Positions 40,402 through 49,432 of a stretch of DNA of 55,895 nt are shown piece after piece. Source of the stretch: Gammaproteobacteria bacterium (GTDB lineage Bacteria; Pseudomonadota; Gammaproteobacteria; SZUA-229); contig WFMW01000072.1 in NCBI GenBank assembly GCA_015488885.1, positions 1-55,895 of the forward strand, written 5' to 3'. A program made the translations under genes and the position numbers. The stretch's first letter is position 1. Each line of letters starts with the position of its first letter. Below the pieces are notes generated by a model. It searched no databases and had not been told where the DNA came from. It saw only the letters and a list, made by a program, of their open reading frames with translations.

Positions 40402-40429
40402 AATGATAATTCAGGAATGATAATTCAGG
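40402..40429. repeat. Perfect 14-bp tandem duplication
   Basis: AATGATAATTCAGG occurs twice head to tail directly after the rhodanese stop codon and beside its terminator. Confidence 0.93.
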
Positions 40430-40437
40430 AAAAACTA

Positions 40438-41127
40438 TCAGTTACTGGCGATTCTCATTGTATGCGGAACAATTATTTTCAGCCCAAGTGTCTGCCACAT
40501 TTTCATACCAGCACGATAATAACTGATTTTATCAGCGGGATAACCGGCTTTTAACAAGCCCTTGATCGCTCGTGGTGATTGATTACAATGCGCATTGTCA
40601 CACCACAACAATACTTCTTTTGCCTGGCTAAAATCCCATTGATCGGTTTTATCATTACCCTGAAACAGACCCAGCTTTTCTACCAGACGCAATAGCGGGT
40701 TAACATGATTTCGCTTTACACCACCCAGTTGTTCCAGAACCCGTACCAGTGATTTATCGGACAGAGGTTTTTCAAAGGTTGTATAAGGAATATTAATAGA
40801 ATCAGGAATAGTCCCCCGTTTATGTTGCTCGGGTCGTCGTGTATCTACGATCATTGCGCGGCCAGAGTGAATCGCTGTTTGCATAAATTTAAACACATCA
40901 AGTTCAGCAACATTGTGTACCCGCTTATCTATTTTTATCTGCTCAGGACAGGCCGGTGAACAGGGGAAATAAGCTGTCACGGAAGACGTTGTTGTGGAAG
41001 AATCTGTTGCAGTAAAAACCGGCATACTTCGATTAACTTGCCTGTTGGCAGATGCTCCTTTTGCCTGTACTGCACTTACTGTCAATATTACAGTTAAAAA
41101 AGTTAACGCAAATAAAAGTTTTTTCAT
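40438..41127 (-). CDS. Exported rhodanese-like protein
   Basis: 229 residues with a Sec signal peptide (1-22, SAVQA-KG), so it is periplasmic. The rhodanese fold has VDTRRPEQHKRGTIPDSINIPY and a putative active-site loop LLWCDNAHCNQSPRAI, in which Cys181 is followed by a CxxxxR pattern with a second Cys176 nearby. A CSPAC pair lies at 56-60. Such proteins move sulfane sulfur or handle thiols or metals in the periplasm; the exact role is unknown. A small exported protein gene lies 12 bp upstream on the same strand. Both sit between pgeF and clpB, which are often neighbours elsewhere. Confidence 0.82.
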   Translation of the reverse strand: MKKLLFALTFLTVILTVSAVQAKGASANRQVNRSMPVFTATDSSTTTSSVTAYFPCSPACPEQIKIDKRVHNVAELDVFKFMQTAIHSGRAMIVDTRRPEQHKRGTIPDSINIPYTTFEKPLSDKSLVRVLEQLGGVKRNHVNPLLRLVEKLGLFQGNDKTDQWDFSQAKEVLLWCDNAHCNQSPRAIKGLLKAGYPADKISYYRAGMKMWQTLGLKIIVPHTMRIASN

Positions 41128-41139
41128 TCTACGCTCCCG

Positions 41140-41523
41140 TTATTTGAGAAGTTCGAGGATATCCTGATGGACATCTTCCAGATCAGGTTTAACCGCTTTA
41201 CGATACTGATAATAAACGGTGGTTTTGTCGCTGGCATTTAACCTGTTGTATATAACATAGGTACCATAAAATCGCTGCTCAAGCATCAGTTCAAATTCAT
41301 CCTGAGGAAGCCCGGATGGTAATAAAAGGCCATTGGTTTTTCCCTTCCATTTCCAGTTTGAAACCGGTGTATTAGCAGCAAGTTTTACCGATGACGACTG
41401 TTTTGAAATAGCTGATTTTTGTGGTGCAGATAATTTCAGTTTTGAATTAGCTGCCCATATTGGCAATGCATACAAAGCCAGAATAAGCAGAACATTACCA
41501 GCAAAACAGCGCTTAAATGCCAT
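41140..41523 (-). CDS. Small exported protein of unknown function
   Basis: 127 residues. A signal peptide (1-24, PIWA-AN) is followed by a Lys/Ser-rich linker and a compact C-terminal region, NWKWKGKTNGLLLPSGLPQDEFELMLEQRFYGTYVIYNRLNASDKTTVYYQYRKA. There are no cysteines in the mature part. I do not recognise the family. It is 12 bp from the rhodanese gene, so the two are probably co-expressed and may act together. Confidence 0.7.
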   Translation of the reverse strand: MAFKRCFAGNVLLILALYALPIWAANSKLKLSAPQKSAISKQSSSVKLAANTPVSNWKWKGKTNGLLLPSGLPQDEFELMLEQRFYGTYVIYNRLNASDKTTVYYQYRKAVKPDLEDVHQDILELLK

Positions 41524-41705
41524 TATTGCAAGGCCCTCAAAAAAATAAAAAGGTGATAATTCAGTGCATTTACACTGTTAGAGAGCGGGTCTCAAAACAG
41601 ATAACAGGGAAATATAAAAGCATCCCAAAATGAGTTATAGCATAGAAATAATAATTTGTTGGGAAACTGACAGAATTGGTTGAATTCTCAACCAGATTAC
41701 CTCGG

Positions 41706-41735
41706 ATATTTCATGGCGCGATTGCGGTGAAATAT
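41706..41735. repeat. Palindrome downstream of pgeF
   Basis: ATATTTCA (41706-41713) and TGAAATAT (41728-41735) flank a 14-nt GC-rich loop. A second, smaller hairpin, TGGTTGA-ATTC-TCAACCA, lies at about 41677-41694. Neither has a T run. The rest of the 217-bp gap before the small exported protein gene shows nothing else. Confidence 0.45.
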
Positions 41736-41740
41736 TCGGA

Positions 41741-42511
41741 TTAAGTGGACAATGGCTGTAACCAGATAAGACTGGCCATGCGTCCAGTTTCACCATCACG
41801 ACGATAGGAGTAAAAACGTTCTGCATTATTAAAGGTACACAGATTACCCCCATAAAATGCCCGTACTCCTGTGGTTTTAAGCATAATAGTGGCAAGTTGA
41901 TAAATATCACATAAATAATGGCCGGGGTCCGTTTTTTTAAAAGCCAGCCCCGTCTGCCGGTTTTTATGGTAAAAAAGCTGGCGAACGTCCTCCCTCACTT
42001 CAAAGGCTGCCGGGCCGATGGCCGGCCCGAACCAGACCAGTAAGTCGGCAGGTTTAGCATACATCTGCAATACTGTTTGTTCCAGTATGCCGCCTAGTAA
42101 ACCCCGCCAGCCAGCATGCGCCACGGCGACTTCGTTACCCGCACGGTTACAGAAAAATACCGGCAGGCAGTCTGCCGTCAATACTGCGCAAACCGTACCG
42201 GCTTTACGTGTCACACTGGCATCGGCATCAACGTTTGCTGATGACGAAACTTTATCGGCGTACACTACTGTATTACTATGCAGCTGATTTAACCATACCG
42301 GCGCTGATGGCAGCCTGGCCAGCGCCATCAGGTGGTGTCGGTTTGCCTGCACGCTCGCCATATTATCGTCGGTATGCAAAGCCAGATTGAAAGCAGCATA
42401 ACGACCAGGACTACACGCTCCCGGCGCATAACGGGTGGTGGTCAACCCATGAACCATTGAAGGTGCTGGCCACTGCGGTAAAATCAGGCAGCTATTAGCT
42501 TCAGTCTGCAT
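41741..42511 (-). CDS. pgeF: Peptidoglycan editing factor PgeF (laccase-domain protein)
   Basis: 256 residues from the ATG at 42511, which overlaps the rluD stop by 11 bp; the longer frame up to 42613 lies inside rluD and has no family match. The metal-binding blocks are present: YAAFNLALHTDD, ADCLPVFFCNRAGNEVAVAHAGWRGLLGGILE and the C-terminal DIYQLATIMLKTTGV. PgeF removes wrongly placed L-Ser from cell-wall precursors, and family members also act on purine nucleosides. Overlap with rluD suggests coupled translation. Confidence 0.95.
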   Translation of the reverse strand: MQTEANSCLILPQWPAPSMVHGLTTTRYAPGACSPGRYAAFNLALHTDDNMASVQANRHHLMALARLPSAPVWLNQLHSNTVVYADKVSSSANVDADASVTRKAGTVCAVLTADCLPVFFCNRAGNEVAVAHAGWRGLLGGILEQTVLQMYAKPADLLVWFGPAIGPAAFEVREDVRQLFYHKNRQTGLAFKKTDPGHYLCDIYQLATIMLKTTGVRAFYGGNLCTFNNAERFYSYRRDGETGRMASLIWLQPLST

Positions 42512-43466
42512 GATGCTGCTGAAAATCCGCATCCATGGCTTTGAGTAAATGGCACATATCATCGGGTAATGGTGCTTCAAAATGGCAGCTATCACCACGC
42601 AGAGGGTGCTCAAACATTAACCGGCTGGCATGTAATGCCTGACGATTGAACTGTTGCAAACATAGACGAAAAGACGCCTCGGCACCGCCAGGCAGGCGCT
42701 GGCGACCGCCATAAACCGGGTCGCCAACCAGCGCATGATGCAGGTGACTCATATGTACACGAATCTGATGAGTGCGCCCGGTTTCCAGTTGTACTCGGAT
42801 ATGGCTATGTGCTCGAAAGCGTTGAATCAGGCGATAATGGGTCACCGCATGGCGCCCGTTTTCACGTATTGCCATACGAATACGATCATGCGGGTGACGG
42901 CCAATGGGCTGCTCAACACTACCACCGCCGGTTAAAACACCCTGAACAATCGCCTGATACTCGCGCAACACATCATGTTGCTGAATGCGTTTAGTCAGAT
43001 AATGGTGTGCCACCAGACTACGGGCAACCACCATTAAACCACTGGTATCTTTATCCAGCCGGTGCACAATACCTGCACGTGGGATTTCCCCTAGCTCCGG
43101 TGCATAATACAGTAAACCATTCTGTAAAGTACCGCTGTAATGCCCTGCCGCAGGGTGTACCACCAGACCAGCCGGTTTATTAATAACGATAATAGCTTCG
43201 TCTTCAAATATGACATTCAAAGGCACAGGTTCCGCCTGGCAGGGCATTTGAGCAGGGATGGGCTGGATGTTTAGCTGTATCTGCTCGCTACCAGTGACTT
43301 TTATCTTCGGCTTGCTCGATTTACCATCCAGCAATACCTGGCCTTGTAGAATCCAGCGCTTCAGGCAGCTTCTGGAATAATCAGGAAATAGCTCAGCCAG
43401 CACCACGTCCAGTCGTTTGCCAGCATCCGCATCCGTTAAATTTTGTATTTTTATCTCTTCAGCCAT
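42501..43466 (-). CDS. rluD: 23S rRNA pseudouridine synthase RluD
   Basis: 321 residues. An S4 RNA-binding domain (about 14-70) precedes the synthase domain with the active-site HRLDKDTSG (Asp138). It makes pseudouridines in helix 69 of 23S rRNA (1911, 1915, 1917 in E. coli). The order bamD (divergent), rluD, pgeF, clpB matches E. coli apart from the inserted pair before clpB, which supports RluD over RluC or RluA. Confidence 0.96.
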   Translation of the reverse strand: MAEEIKIQNLTDADAGKRLDVVLAELFPDYSRSCLKRWILQGQVLLDGKSSKPKIKVTGSEQIQLNIQPIPAQMPCQAEPVPLNVIFEDEAIIVINKPAGLVVHPAAGHYSGTLQNGLLYYAPELGEIPRAGIVHRLDKDTSGLMVVARSLVAHHYLTKRIQQHDVLREYQAIVQGVLTGGGSVEQPIGRHPHDRIRMAIRENGRHAVTHYRLIQRFRAHSHIRVQLETGRTHQIRVHMSHLHHALVGDPVYGGRQRLPGGAEASFRLCLQQFNRQALHASRLMFEHPLRGDSCHFEAPLPDDMCHLLKAMDADFQQHHAD

Positions 43467-43568
43467 AATCGTATTCGTATAATATTTAAGGATAACAGGG
43501 ATGAACTTAAGTATAATAAGTCATTCTAACCCAAACTATTTATCTTACCTGACTAGTTATCTGCAAAT

Positions 43569-44423
43569 ATGAATCACCCGGTTATTATTTTCCCCATTAT
43601 TAATTTTCAGCACAATCCTCACCGCATTGCCATTTTTCTGCGCAACAGCCTGCTCATTTTTATCAGTCTGTTACTGTTGCAGGCCTGTGCCGGGGCAGAT
43701 AAAGATGAATATGCCGGTCTTTCGGCAAAAAGATTATATAAAAATGCCCGCTCATCACTCGATGCAGCAGAATTTCAAACCGCAGCAACCACGCTTGAAA
43801 ACCTTGAGGCACGTTACCCGTTTTCACCTTATGCCAGACAGGCGCAACTGGATATTGCCTATGCCTATTATAAATTCGATGAACTTGATAAGTCAGAGGG
43901 TGCAGCCAACCGATTTATTCGCCTGCATCCACGCTCACCCCATCTTGACTATATCTACTACCTCAAGGGGCTAATTAATTTTACTCGTGGTGCCGGTTTG
44001 CTGGACAGATGGATACCACGCCAACCCTATAAACATGATCCCACTGTGATGGAAAATGCATACAATGATTTTGCCACTTTAATCCGTCGCTTCCCCAATA
44101 GTGCCTATGCCGGGGATGCCTACCAGAGAATGATTTATCTACGCAATCAGATGGCAAAAAAAGAAATTAGTGTCGCAGAATTTTATATACGCCGCGGTAC
44201 CTGGTTATCGGCGGCAAACCGCGCCAAAACTGTTATTATGCGTTATCCTGAATCCATCTGGGTAAAACGGGCACTGGAAATCATGAAGCAGTCATATACC
44301 AGGCTAAACCTGAAAAAACTCGCTGCTGATACTCAGAGTGTGATTGATGCCAATAAATCGAATCACGCAATTACCAGCATTACACCTCAACGTTATGGTA
44401 AAAAACCGCCTGCAATTCTGTAA
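43569..44423 (+). CDS. bamD: Outer-membrane assembly lipoprotein BamD
   Basis: 284 residues. Part of the BAM complex that inserts beta-barrel proteins. The lipobox is LLQAC with Cys40, followed by TPR repeats (SAKRLYKNARSSLDAAEFQTAATTLENLEARYPFSPYARQAQLDIAYAYYKFDELDKSEGAANRFIRLHP and on). DYIYYLKGLINF and the DPT region are typical. The 25 residues before the hydrophobic core are unusually long for a signal peptide, but no standard start codon lies nearer. Divergent from rluD. Confidence 0.94.
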   Translation: MNHPVIIFPIINFQHNPHRIAIFLRNSLLIFISLLLLQACAGADKDEYAGLSAKRLYKNARSSLDAAEFQTAATTLENLEARYPFSPYARQAQLDIAYAYYKFDELDKSEGAANRFIRLHPRSPHLDYIYYLKGLINFTRGAGLLDRWIPRQPYKHDPTVMENAYNDFATLIRRFPNSAYAGDAYQRMIYLRNQMAKKEISVAEFYIRRGTWLSAANRAKTVIMRYPESIWVKRALEIMKQSYTRLNLKKLAADTQSVIDANKSNHAITSITPQRYGKKPPAIL

Positions 44424-44482
44424 CGATTAATAACTATCCTGATACAGAGGAACAAACGGATATCTGCAAAAAATTTAATTAT

Positions 44483-46198
44483 TTACCGACGACGATAACC
44501 CGAGCTAATCGGATAACGCCGATCACGCCCGAAAGCTCGCGGGGTAATACGAATACCGGGCGCAGACTGACGACGCTTGTATTCATTGCGCTGTACCAGA
44601 TTGATAACTTTTATCACCGTATCGTGGTCTATACCCTGTTTAACAATAGCCTCGACCGGCCAGTCCTGTTCAACCGATAACTCAAGGATTTTATCCAGCA
44701 CAGCATAATCGGGTAAGGAATCCTGATCGACCTGGTCGGCACGTAATTCAGCACTGGGTGGCCGGGTCAAAACCCGCTGTGGAATAACCGGCGCTATTTT
44801 ATTACGGTAATGACATAATGCGTAGACGCGTGTTTTACTCACATCTTTAAGTGGCGCAAAACCGCCACACATATCACCGTATAAGGTTGCATAGCCCACC
44901 GCCATTTCACTTTTATTACCGGTGGTTAAAACCATGCGCCCGGTTTTATTCGAGATCGCCATTAACAGCACCCCTCGACAACGTGCCTGCAGATTTTCCT
45001 CGGTCACGTCTTCCGGCGCCCCGTCAAAAACAGATGTCAGTGAACTTAAGAATGTTTTAAAAATCGGTTCAATTTCCACCACATCAAAGCTTACCCCCAG
45101 TGTATCTGCTTGCTGTTTTGCATCCAGCTGGCTGATATCAGCGGTATAACGTGATGGCATCATCACCGCATGGACATTTTCAGCACCCAGTGCATCGACC
45201 GCAATCGCCAGTGTCAAAGCTGAATCCACCCCGCCAGACAACCCTATTACCACACCTTTAAACCCGTTTTGATGAACAAAATCGCCCACCCCCATAACCA
45301 GCGCCGTGTACATCATCGCCTCATCGGATAACTGAGATGGCACACTATCGGCTTCAACATAAATATTACCAGCCTCGTAGAGGACAGATAACTGTGCCGG
45401 CTGAAAAGCCGGTAAACAGGCAAGCAGTTCAGCCCGATGATTCACCACCAGCGACTGGCCATCAAATACCAGCTCATCCTGACCGCCAACCATATTAGTA
45501 TAAATAATTGCCAGCCCGGTTTCTTTTATCCGTTGCTGTAAAACAGTTAATCGCTGAGTAAATTTTTTAATATGGTAAGGTGAGGCATTTAACACCAGTA
45601 GCAGCTCGGCACCTGTCTCAGCGCTGTCCGCCACCACCCGGGGCTGCCAGACATCCTCACAGATACTTAAACCAATGCAGACACTTTTCAGGCTAACCGT
45701 TACCGTCTTGCTACCAGCAATAAAATAACGCTTTTCATCGAAAACAGAATAATTGGGCAGCGACTGTTTATAGTAGTGAGCAATAATCTTGCCGTGGCGA
45801 ACCCAGATAGCTGCGTTATACAATAGAGCTGTGTTATACAATAAATTTGTGTCATCGCACTTATTCATCTGATTACCATCACTGGCCTGATCATTATTGG
45901 CAACAACAGGCAGCCCGAATACCACATCCAGTGGTGGTAGCGCAGCAACAATACGCTGGCATTCGTGCTGACATTGCGAGATAAAACCCGGACGATGCAA
46001 TAAGTCTTCAGGCGGATACCCCACTAATGCCAGCTCAGGGAAAACCACCAGATCTGCGGCCTGAGCATACGCCTGTTCAGCCAGTTGAATAATCCTGTCA
46101 GCATTGGCACGAATATCACCCACCTGAAAACGCGCCTGTACCATGATTATTTTCAGCGTGCCCGTCTGCCTGGTAGCTGGCTTATTCTGTTTTATCAT
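44483..46198 (-). CDS. nadE: Glutamine-dependent NAD+ synthetase
   Basis: 571 residues, two domains. The N-terminal nitrilase-like glutaminase has the triad Glu55 (FPELALVGY), Lys144 (YKQSLPNY) and Cys180 (SICEDVW). The C-terminal synthetase has the ATP loop GLSGGVDSALT. It amidates nicotinic acid adenine dinucleotide, the last step to NAD+. Residues 119-130 read LLYNTALLYNAA, a duplicated six-residue unit that comes from an 18-bp tandem repeat in the DNA; the loop before it (NNDQASDGNQMNKCDD) also seems longer than usual. The reading frame is intact. Confidence 0.96.
   Translation of the reverse strand: MIKQNKPATRQTGTLKIIMVQARFQVGDIRANADRIIQLAEQAYAQAADLVVFPELALVGYPPEDLLHRPGFISQCQHECQRIVAALPPLDVVFGLPVVANNDQASDGNQMNKCDDTNLLYNTALLYNAAIWVRHGKIIAHYYKQSLPNYSVFDEKRYFIAGSKTVTVSLKSVCIGLSICEDVWQPRVVADSAETGAELLLVLNASPYHIKKFTQRLTVLQQRIKETGLAIIYTNMVGGQDELVFDGQSLVVNHRAELLACLPAFQPAQLSVLYEAGNIYVEADSVPSQLSDEAMMYTALVMGVGDFVHQNGFKGVVIGLSGGVDSALTLAIAVDALGAENVHAVMMPSRYTADISQLDAKQQADTLGVSFDVVEIEPIFKTFLSSLTSVFDGAPEDVTEENLQARCRGVLLMAISNKTGRMVLTTGNKSEMAVGYATLYGDMCGGFAPLKDVSKTRVYALCHYRNKIAPVIPQRVLTRPPSAELRADQVDQDSLPDYAVLDKILELSVEQDWPVEAIVKQGIDHDTVIKVINLVQRNEYKRRQSAPGIRITPRAFGRDRRYPISSGYRRR
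45815..45850. repeat. 18-bp in-frame tandem duplication inside nadE
   Basis: GTTATACAATAGAGCTGT and GTTATACAATAAATTTGT lie head to tail (four differences, clustered in the last eight bases). In protein this gives LLYNTA followed by LLYNAA. Confidence 0.82.
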
Positions 46199-46267
46199 AC
46201 GTAAATCATTTTTCTGTAAAGGTAAAATTGTATCATTTTAAGATTATTCCATTCGCGGAGTATCCGT

Positions 46268-48037
46268 TTGCAAAGCTCAGTTGATTTTTTTTGGAGAATA
46301 ACGACTATACTGAAAACACAGACCACCGTTTTACATAGACCACTATTTTACACAGAAAAAAACAATAATCCCGTGTTCGATACCATTAATAACTCAACGC
46401 AATATCAGCCAACAGACTGGTATCGTCTGCGTCTGTTCGGTTATTTTCGTGGTGCCCTGGCATTATTTTTTATCGCGCTCTATTTAAATGGCTGGTTACA
46501 ACAACTGGTACCAGCACAAACTATTAATGCTGGCCTGTACATTATTACCACCACGGTCTATTTAGTGGCAAGCAGTATTATTATTTTTTTAATATCACAG
46601 AAACGCCCTGGCCTCGGTATTCAGGTTGTTATCCAGACCATCATTGATATCACCATCATCATTTTGCTCATGCATGCAACAGGAGGTATTCGTTCCGGTT
46701 TGGGTATGTTGCTCATTATCAGTACCTCAATGACCAGTCTGTTTCTAAAAAGGCGTCTGACGTTATTATTTGCCGCCACTGCAACATTATCCCTTATGGT
46801 TGAGCAGGTTTTTTCGAGCCTGTCCGACACCGCAAATCAGGCAGATTTTACTCAGGCCGGTTTACTGGGGCTGTTAATTTTTGTCTCCGCTCTACTCACT
46901 ACCTATATAGCCAAACACCTGCACGAATCTGAACAAATCGCCAGGGACAAAAGCCGCCAACTGGAATCGGTTGTGCAGATGAATGAGCAAATTATTCACA
47001 AAATGCGCACTGGCATACTGGTGCTATCAGCAAATGGCAGTATACTGATGTCAAATAATGCCGCCACAGAATTACTCGGTAACACAAAAATACAGCCGCA
47101 GGCCCTGCTGAAAAATATTTCACCCACTTTGCATGATCGTTTTCTGCAATGGTCGGCGAATAAAATACAAAATCATCAACCGATTAATCAGCCAAATGGC
47201 CTACCGGATATACAACCGGGTTTCAGCCAGGTTAATCAATCTTCTAGAGACGATAGCAAGACACTGGTTTTCCTTGAAGATGCAAACCTGTTAGGACAAC
47301 GTTTTCAACAGGTAAAACTGGCATCACTTGGACGCTTAACTGCCAGTATTGCCCATGAAATTCGTAATCCACTGGCGGCAATCAACCACGCCAGCCAGCT
47401 ACTGGAAGAAAGTAATCTTGATATTGCAGATAAAAAACTCACCCATATTATTCATTCACAAACCGGTCGGCTTAACCGTATTGTGGAAAATGTACTGCAA
47501 CTGTCGCGACAACAACGAGGCCATATTGAAGCGGTTAAGCTGTTAAACTGGTTACAGCAATTTCGTGAAGAATTTTACCGCACTCAGGGGCTGCATGCTT
47601 ATCAAATGCCGATTCAGATCCAGCCTGAATCATTGACTATTTTATTTGATCCCGGCCAGTTGCATCAGGTTTTATGGAACCTGTGTACCAACTCACTTAA
47701 CCATGCCAACCATGATAAGACCAATATTATGATCAATATACGCGGTGGCATCGACACAGAACAGGCACAACCCTATATTGATATTATTGATAATGGCCCC
47801 GGTATTGATGAATCGACGCAAAGCCATATTTTTGAACCTTTTTTCACTACTCATACTAAAGGAACCGGACTGGGTTTATACATAACCAGAGAAATAGTTG
47901 AAACCAATCGTGCTAAAATACGCTATATAAATTTACCTGCTGGTGGCACCTGCTTCCGCATTTATTTTATGCAAGCTACTGATGCGCCGCTTCCTGATCT
48001 TATACTGAATAGCAACTCACCAAATAGTAAAAATTAA
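46268..48037 (+). CDS. pilS: Sensor histidine kinase PilS
   Basis: 589 residues. Six predicted membrane segments lie within about residues 55-210, as in PilS. A PAS-like region (IIHKMRTGILVLSANGSILMSNNAATELLG) follows, then the His box SIAHEIRNPLAAINHASQLL and the ATPase boxes (NLCTNSLNHAN, DNGPGIDE, FFTTHTKGTGLGLYI). Its partner is PilR, 5 bp downstream; the pair controls type IV pilin with sigma54. The TTG at 46268 has a GGAG site. The N-terminal 40 residues vary and include a 17-bp imperfect repeat in the DNA. No pilin gene is in the window. Confidence 0.92.
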   Translation: MQSSVDFFWRITTILKTQTTVLHRPLFYTEKNNNPVFDTINNSTQYQPTDWYRLRLFGYFRGALALFFIALYLNGWLQQLVPAQTINAGLYIITTTVYLVASSIIIFLISQKRPGLGIQVVIQTIIDITIIILLMHATGGIRSGLGMLLIISTSMTSLFLKRRLTLLFAATATLSLMVEQVFSSLSDTANQADFTQAGLLGLLIFVSALLTTYIAKHLHESEQIARDKSRQLESVVQMNEQIIHKMRTGILVLSANGSILMSNNAATELLGNTKIQPQALLKNISPTLHDRFLQWSANKIQNHQPINQPNGLPDIQPGFSQVNQSSRDDSKTLVFLEDANLLGQRFQQVKLASLGRLTASIAHEIRNPLAAINHASQLLEESNLDIADKKLTHIIHSQTGRLNRIVENVLQLSRQQRGHIEAVKLLNWLQQFREEFYRTQGLHAYQMPIQIQPESLTILFDPGQLHQVLWNLCTNSLNHANHDKTNIMINIRGGIDTEQAQPYIDIIDNGPGIDESTQSHIFEPFFTTHTKGTGLGLYITREIVETNRAKIRYINLPAGGTCFRIYFMQATDAPLPDLILNSNSPNSKN

Positions 48038-48042
48038 CAGCT

Positions 48043-49398
48043 ATGACAGCAAAAAAAGTACTAATTGTTGATGATGAAGCCGACCTGTGTGAACTGATCG
48101 AAATCACCTTAATGCGTATGGGAATAAACGCACAATCAGCCCTCAATCTTACCGACGCCAGATTATTATTTGATAACGAAAATTTTGATTTATGTATTAC
48201 CGACATGCGCCTGCCGGATGGTAATGGCATTGAGCTGGTTGAATATGTACAGCAGCAACATCCAGAAACCCCCATTGCCGTACTTACCGCGCATGGCAAT
48301 ATGGAATCGGCAGTCAGAGCACTGAAAGCCGGTGCCTTTGATTTTGTCTCCAAACCAGTAGATATTCAGATTCTACGAAATCTGATTGCTACCGCCACCA
48401 GTAAACTGCCGCAGAAACACCAGAACAACTCAGATAAAACGATAAAAAACACCATTACCGGCCGCTCACCCACCATCGAAACCTTAAGAAAAACCATCTT
48501 TAAACTGGCTCGCAATCAGGCACCTGTATTCATCCACGGTGAATCCGGTTCAGGTAAAGAACGTGTTGCTCGCATGATTCACCAGCAGGGAGCACGCTGT
48601 AAGCAGGCTTTTGTCCCGGTTAACTGCGGCGCCATCCCGGCAGAATTAATGGAAAGTGAGTTTTTTGGCCATATAAAAGGCAGCTTTAGCGGTGCTCATG
48701 CCGATAAACAGGGGCTGTTTCAGGCAGCCAACGGCGGCACCCTGTTTCTGGATGAAATTGCAGAACTGCCGTTAAACATGCAGGTAAAATTATTACGCGC
48801 TATCCAGGAAAAGTCTATCCGCCCGGTTGGTGCCACCGGGGAAATACCCGTTGATACACGCATTCTCAGTGCCAGCCATAAAAATTTGCTTACTCTGGTT
48901 GCCGAAGGCCGATTCAGAGAGGATCTCTACTACCGCATTAACGTGATTGAGCTCACCGTACCTGCCCTGCGTGAACGGGTCGAAGATATTCCGCTGTTTG
49001 TCGATCAGTTACTCGACACACTCACCCTTAAAGGCGCGCTACCCCAGAAACCGGTAATAGAAAAAAACGCCCTGATTGCACTTATGGCATACCCGTTTCC
49101 TGGCAATGTGCGTGAGCTGGAAAATATACTGGAACGCGCCACCGCATTATGTGACAGCAACACTATTACCAAAGCAGACCTGCAGCTAAAACAAAACCCA
49201 CAACCAGCAGAAGAAATCAGGACTATCCATCATTCAAACACACCACTAGAACAAACCATGGATCTGGCCGGGCAGGAAAAAACCAGTATTATGCAGGCAC
49301 TTGAAAAAACTCGCTGGAACAAAACTGCCGCAGCAAAATTACTTGGCCTGAGTTTACGCCAACTACGTTACCGCCTGCAAAAACTTGAGATTGAATAA
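48043..49398 (+). CDS. pilR: Sigma54-dependent response regulator PilR
   Basis: 451 residues. A receiver domain (1-115, phosphorylation at Asp54 in CITDMRLPDG) is followed by an AAA+ domain with Walker A GESGSGKE (166-173) and a sigma54 loop, GSFSGA (213-218). The usual loop is GAFTGA; GSFTGA-like forms are common in PilR, and the Ser in place of Thr is conservative. A Fis-type helix-turn-helix (RWNKTAAAKLLGLSLRQLRYRL) ends the protein. Partner of PilS in the same operon. Confidence 0.94.
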   Translation: MTAKKVLIVDDEADLCELIEITLMRMGINAQSALNLTDARLLFDNENFDLCITDMRLPDGNGIELVEYVQQQHPETPIAVLTAHGNMESAVRALKAGAFDFVSKPVDIQILRNLIATATSKLPQKHQNNSDKTIKNTITGRSPTIETLRKTIFKLARNQAPVFIHGESGSGKERVARMIHQQGARCKQAFVPVNCGAIPAELMESEFFGHIKGSFSGAHADKQGLFQAANGGTLFLDEIAELPLNMQVKLLRAIQEKSIRPVGATGEIPVDTRILSASHKNLLTLVAEGRFREDLYYRINVIELTVPALRERVEDIPLFVDQLLDTLTLKGALPQKPVIEKNALIALMAYPFPGNVRELENILERATALCDSNTITKADLQLKQNPQPAEEIRTIHHSNTPLEQTMDLAGQEKTSIMQALEKTRWNKTAAAKLLGLSLRQLRYRLQKLEIE

Positions 49399-49432
49399 TT
49401 CAACCAGTTCCAGACAGAAAAACTTATATCTG

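Noticed and set aside
42512-42613. N-terminal extension of PgeF
   Set aside because: It lies inside the conserved rluD reading frame; the ATG overlapping the rluD stop fits the family length.
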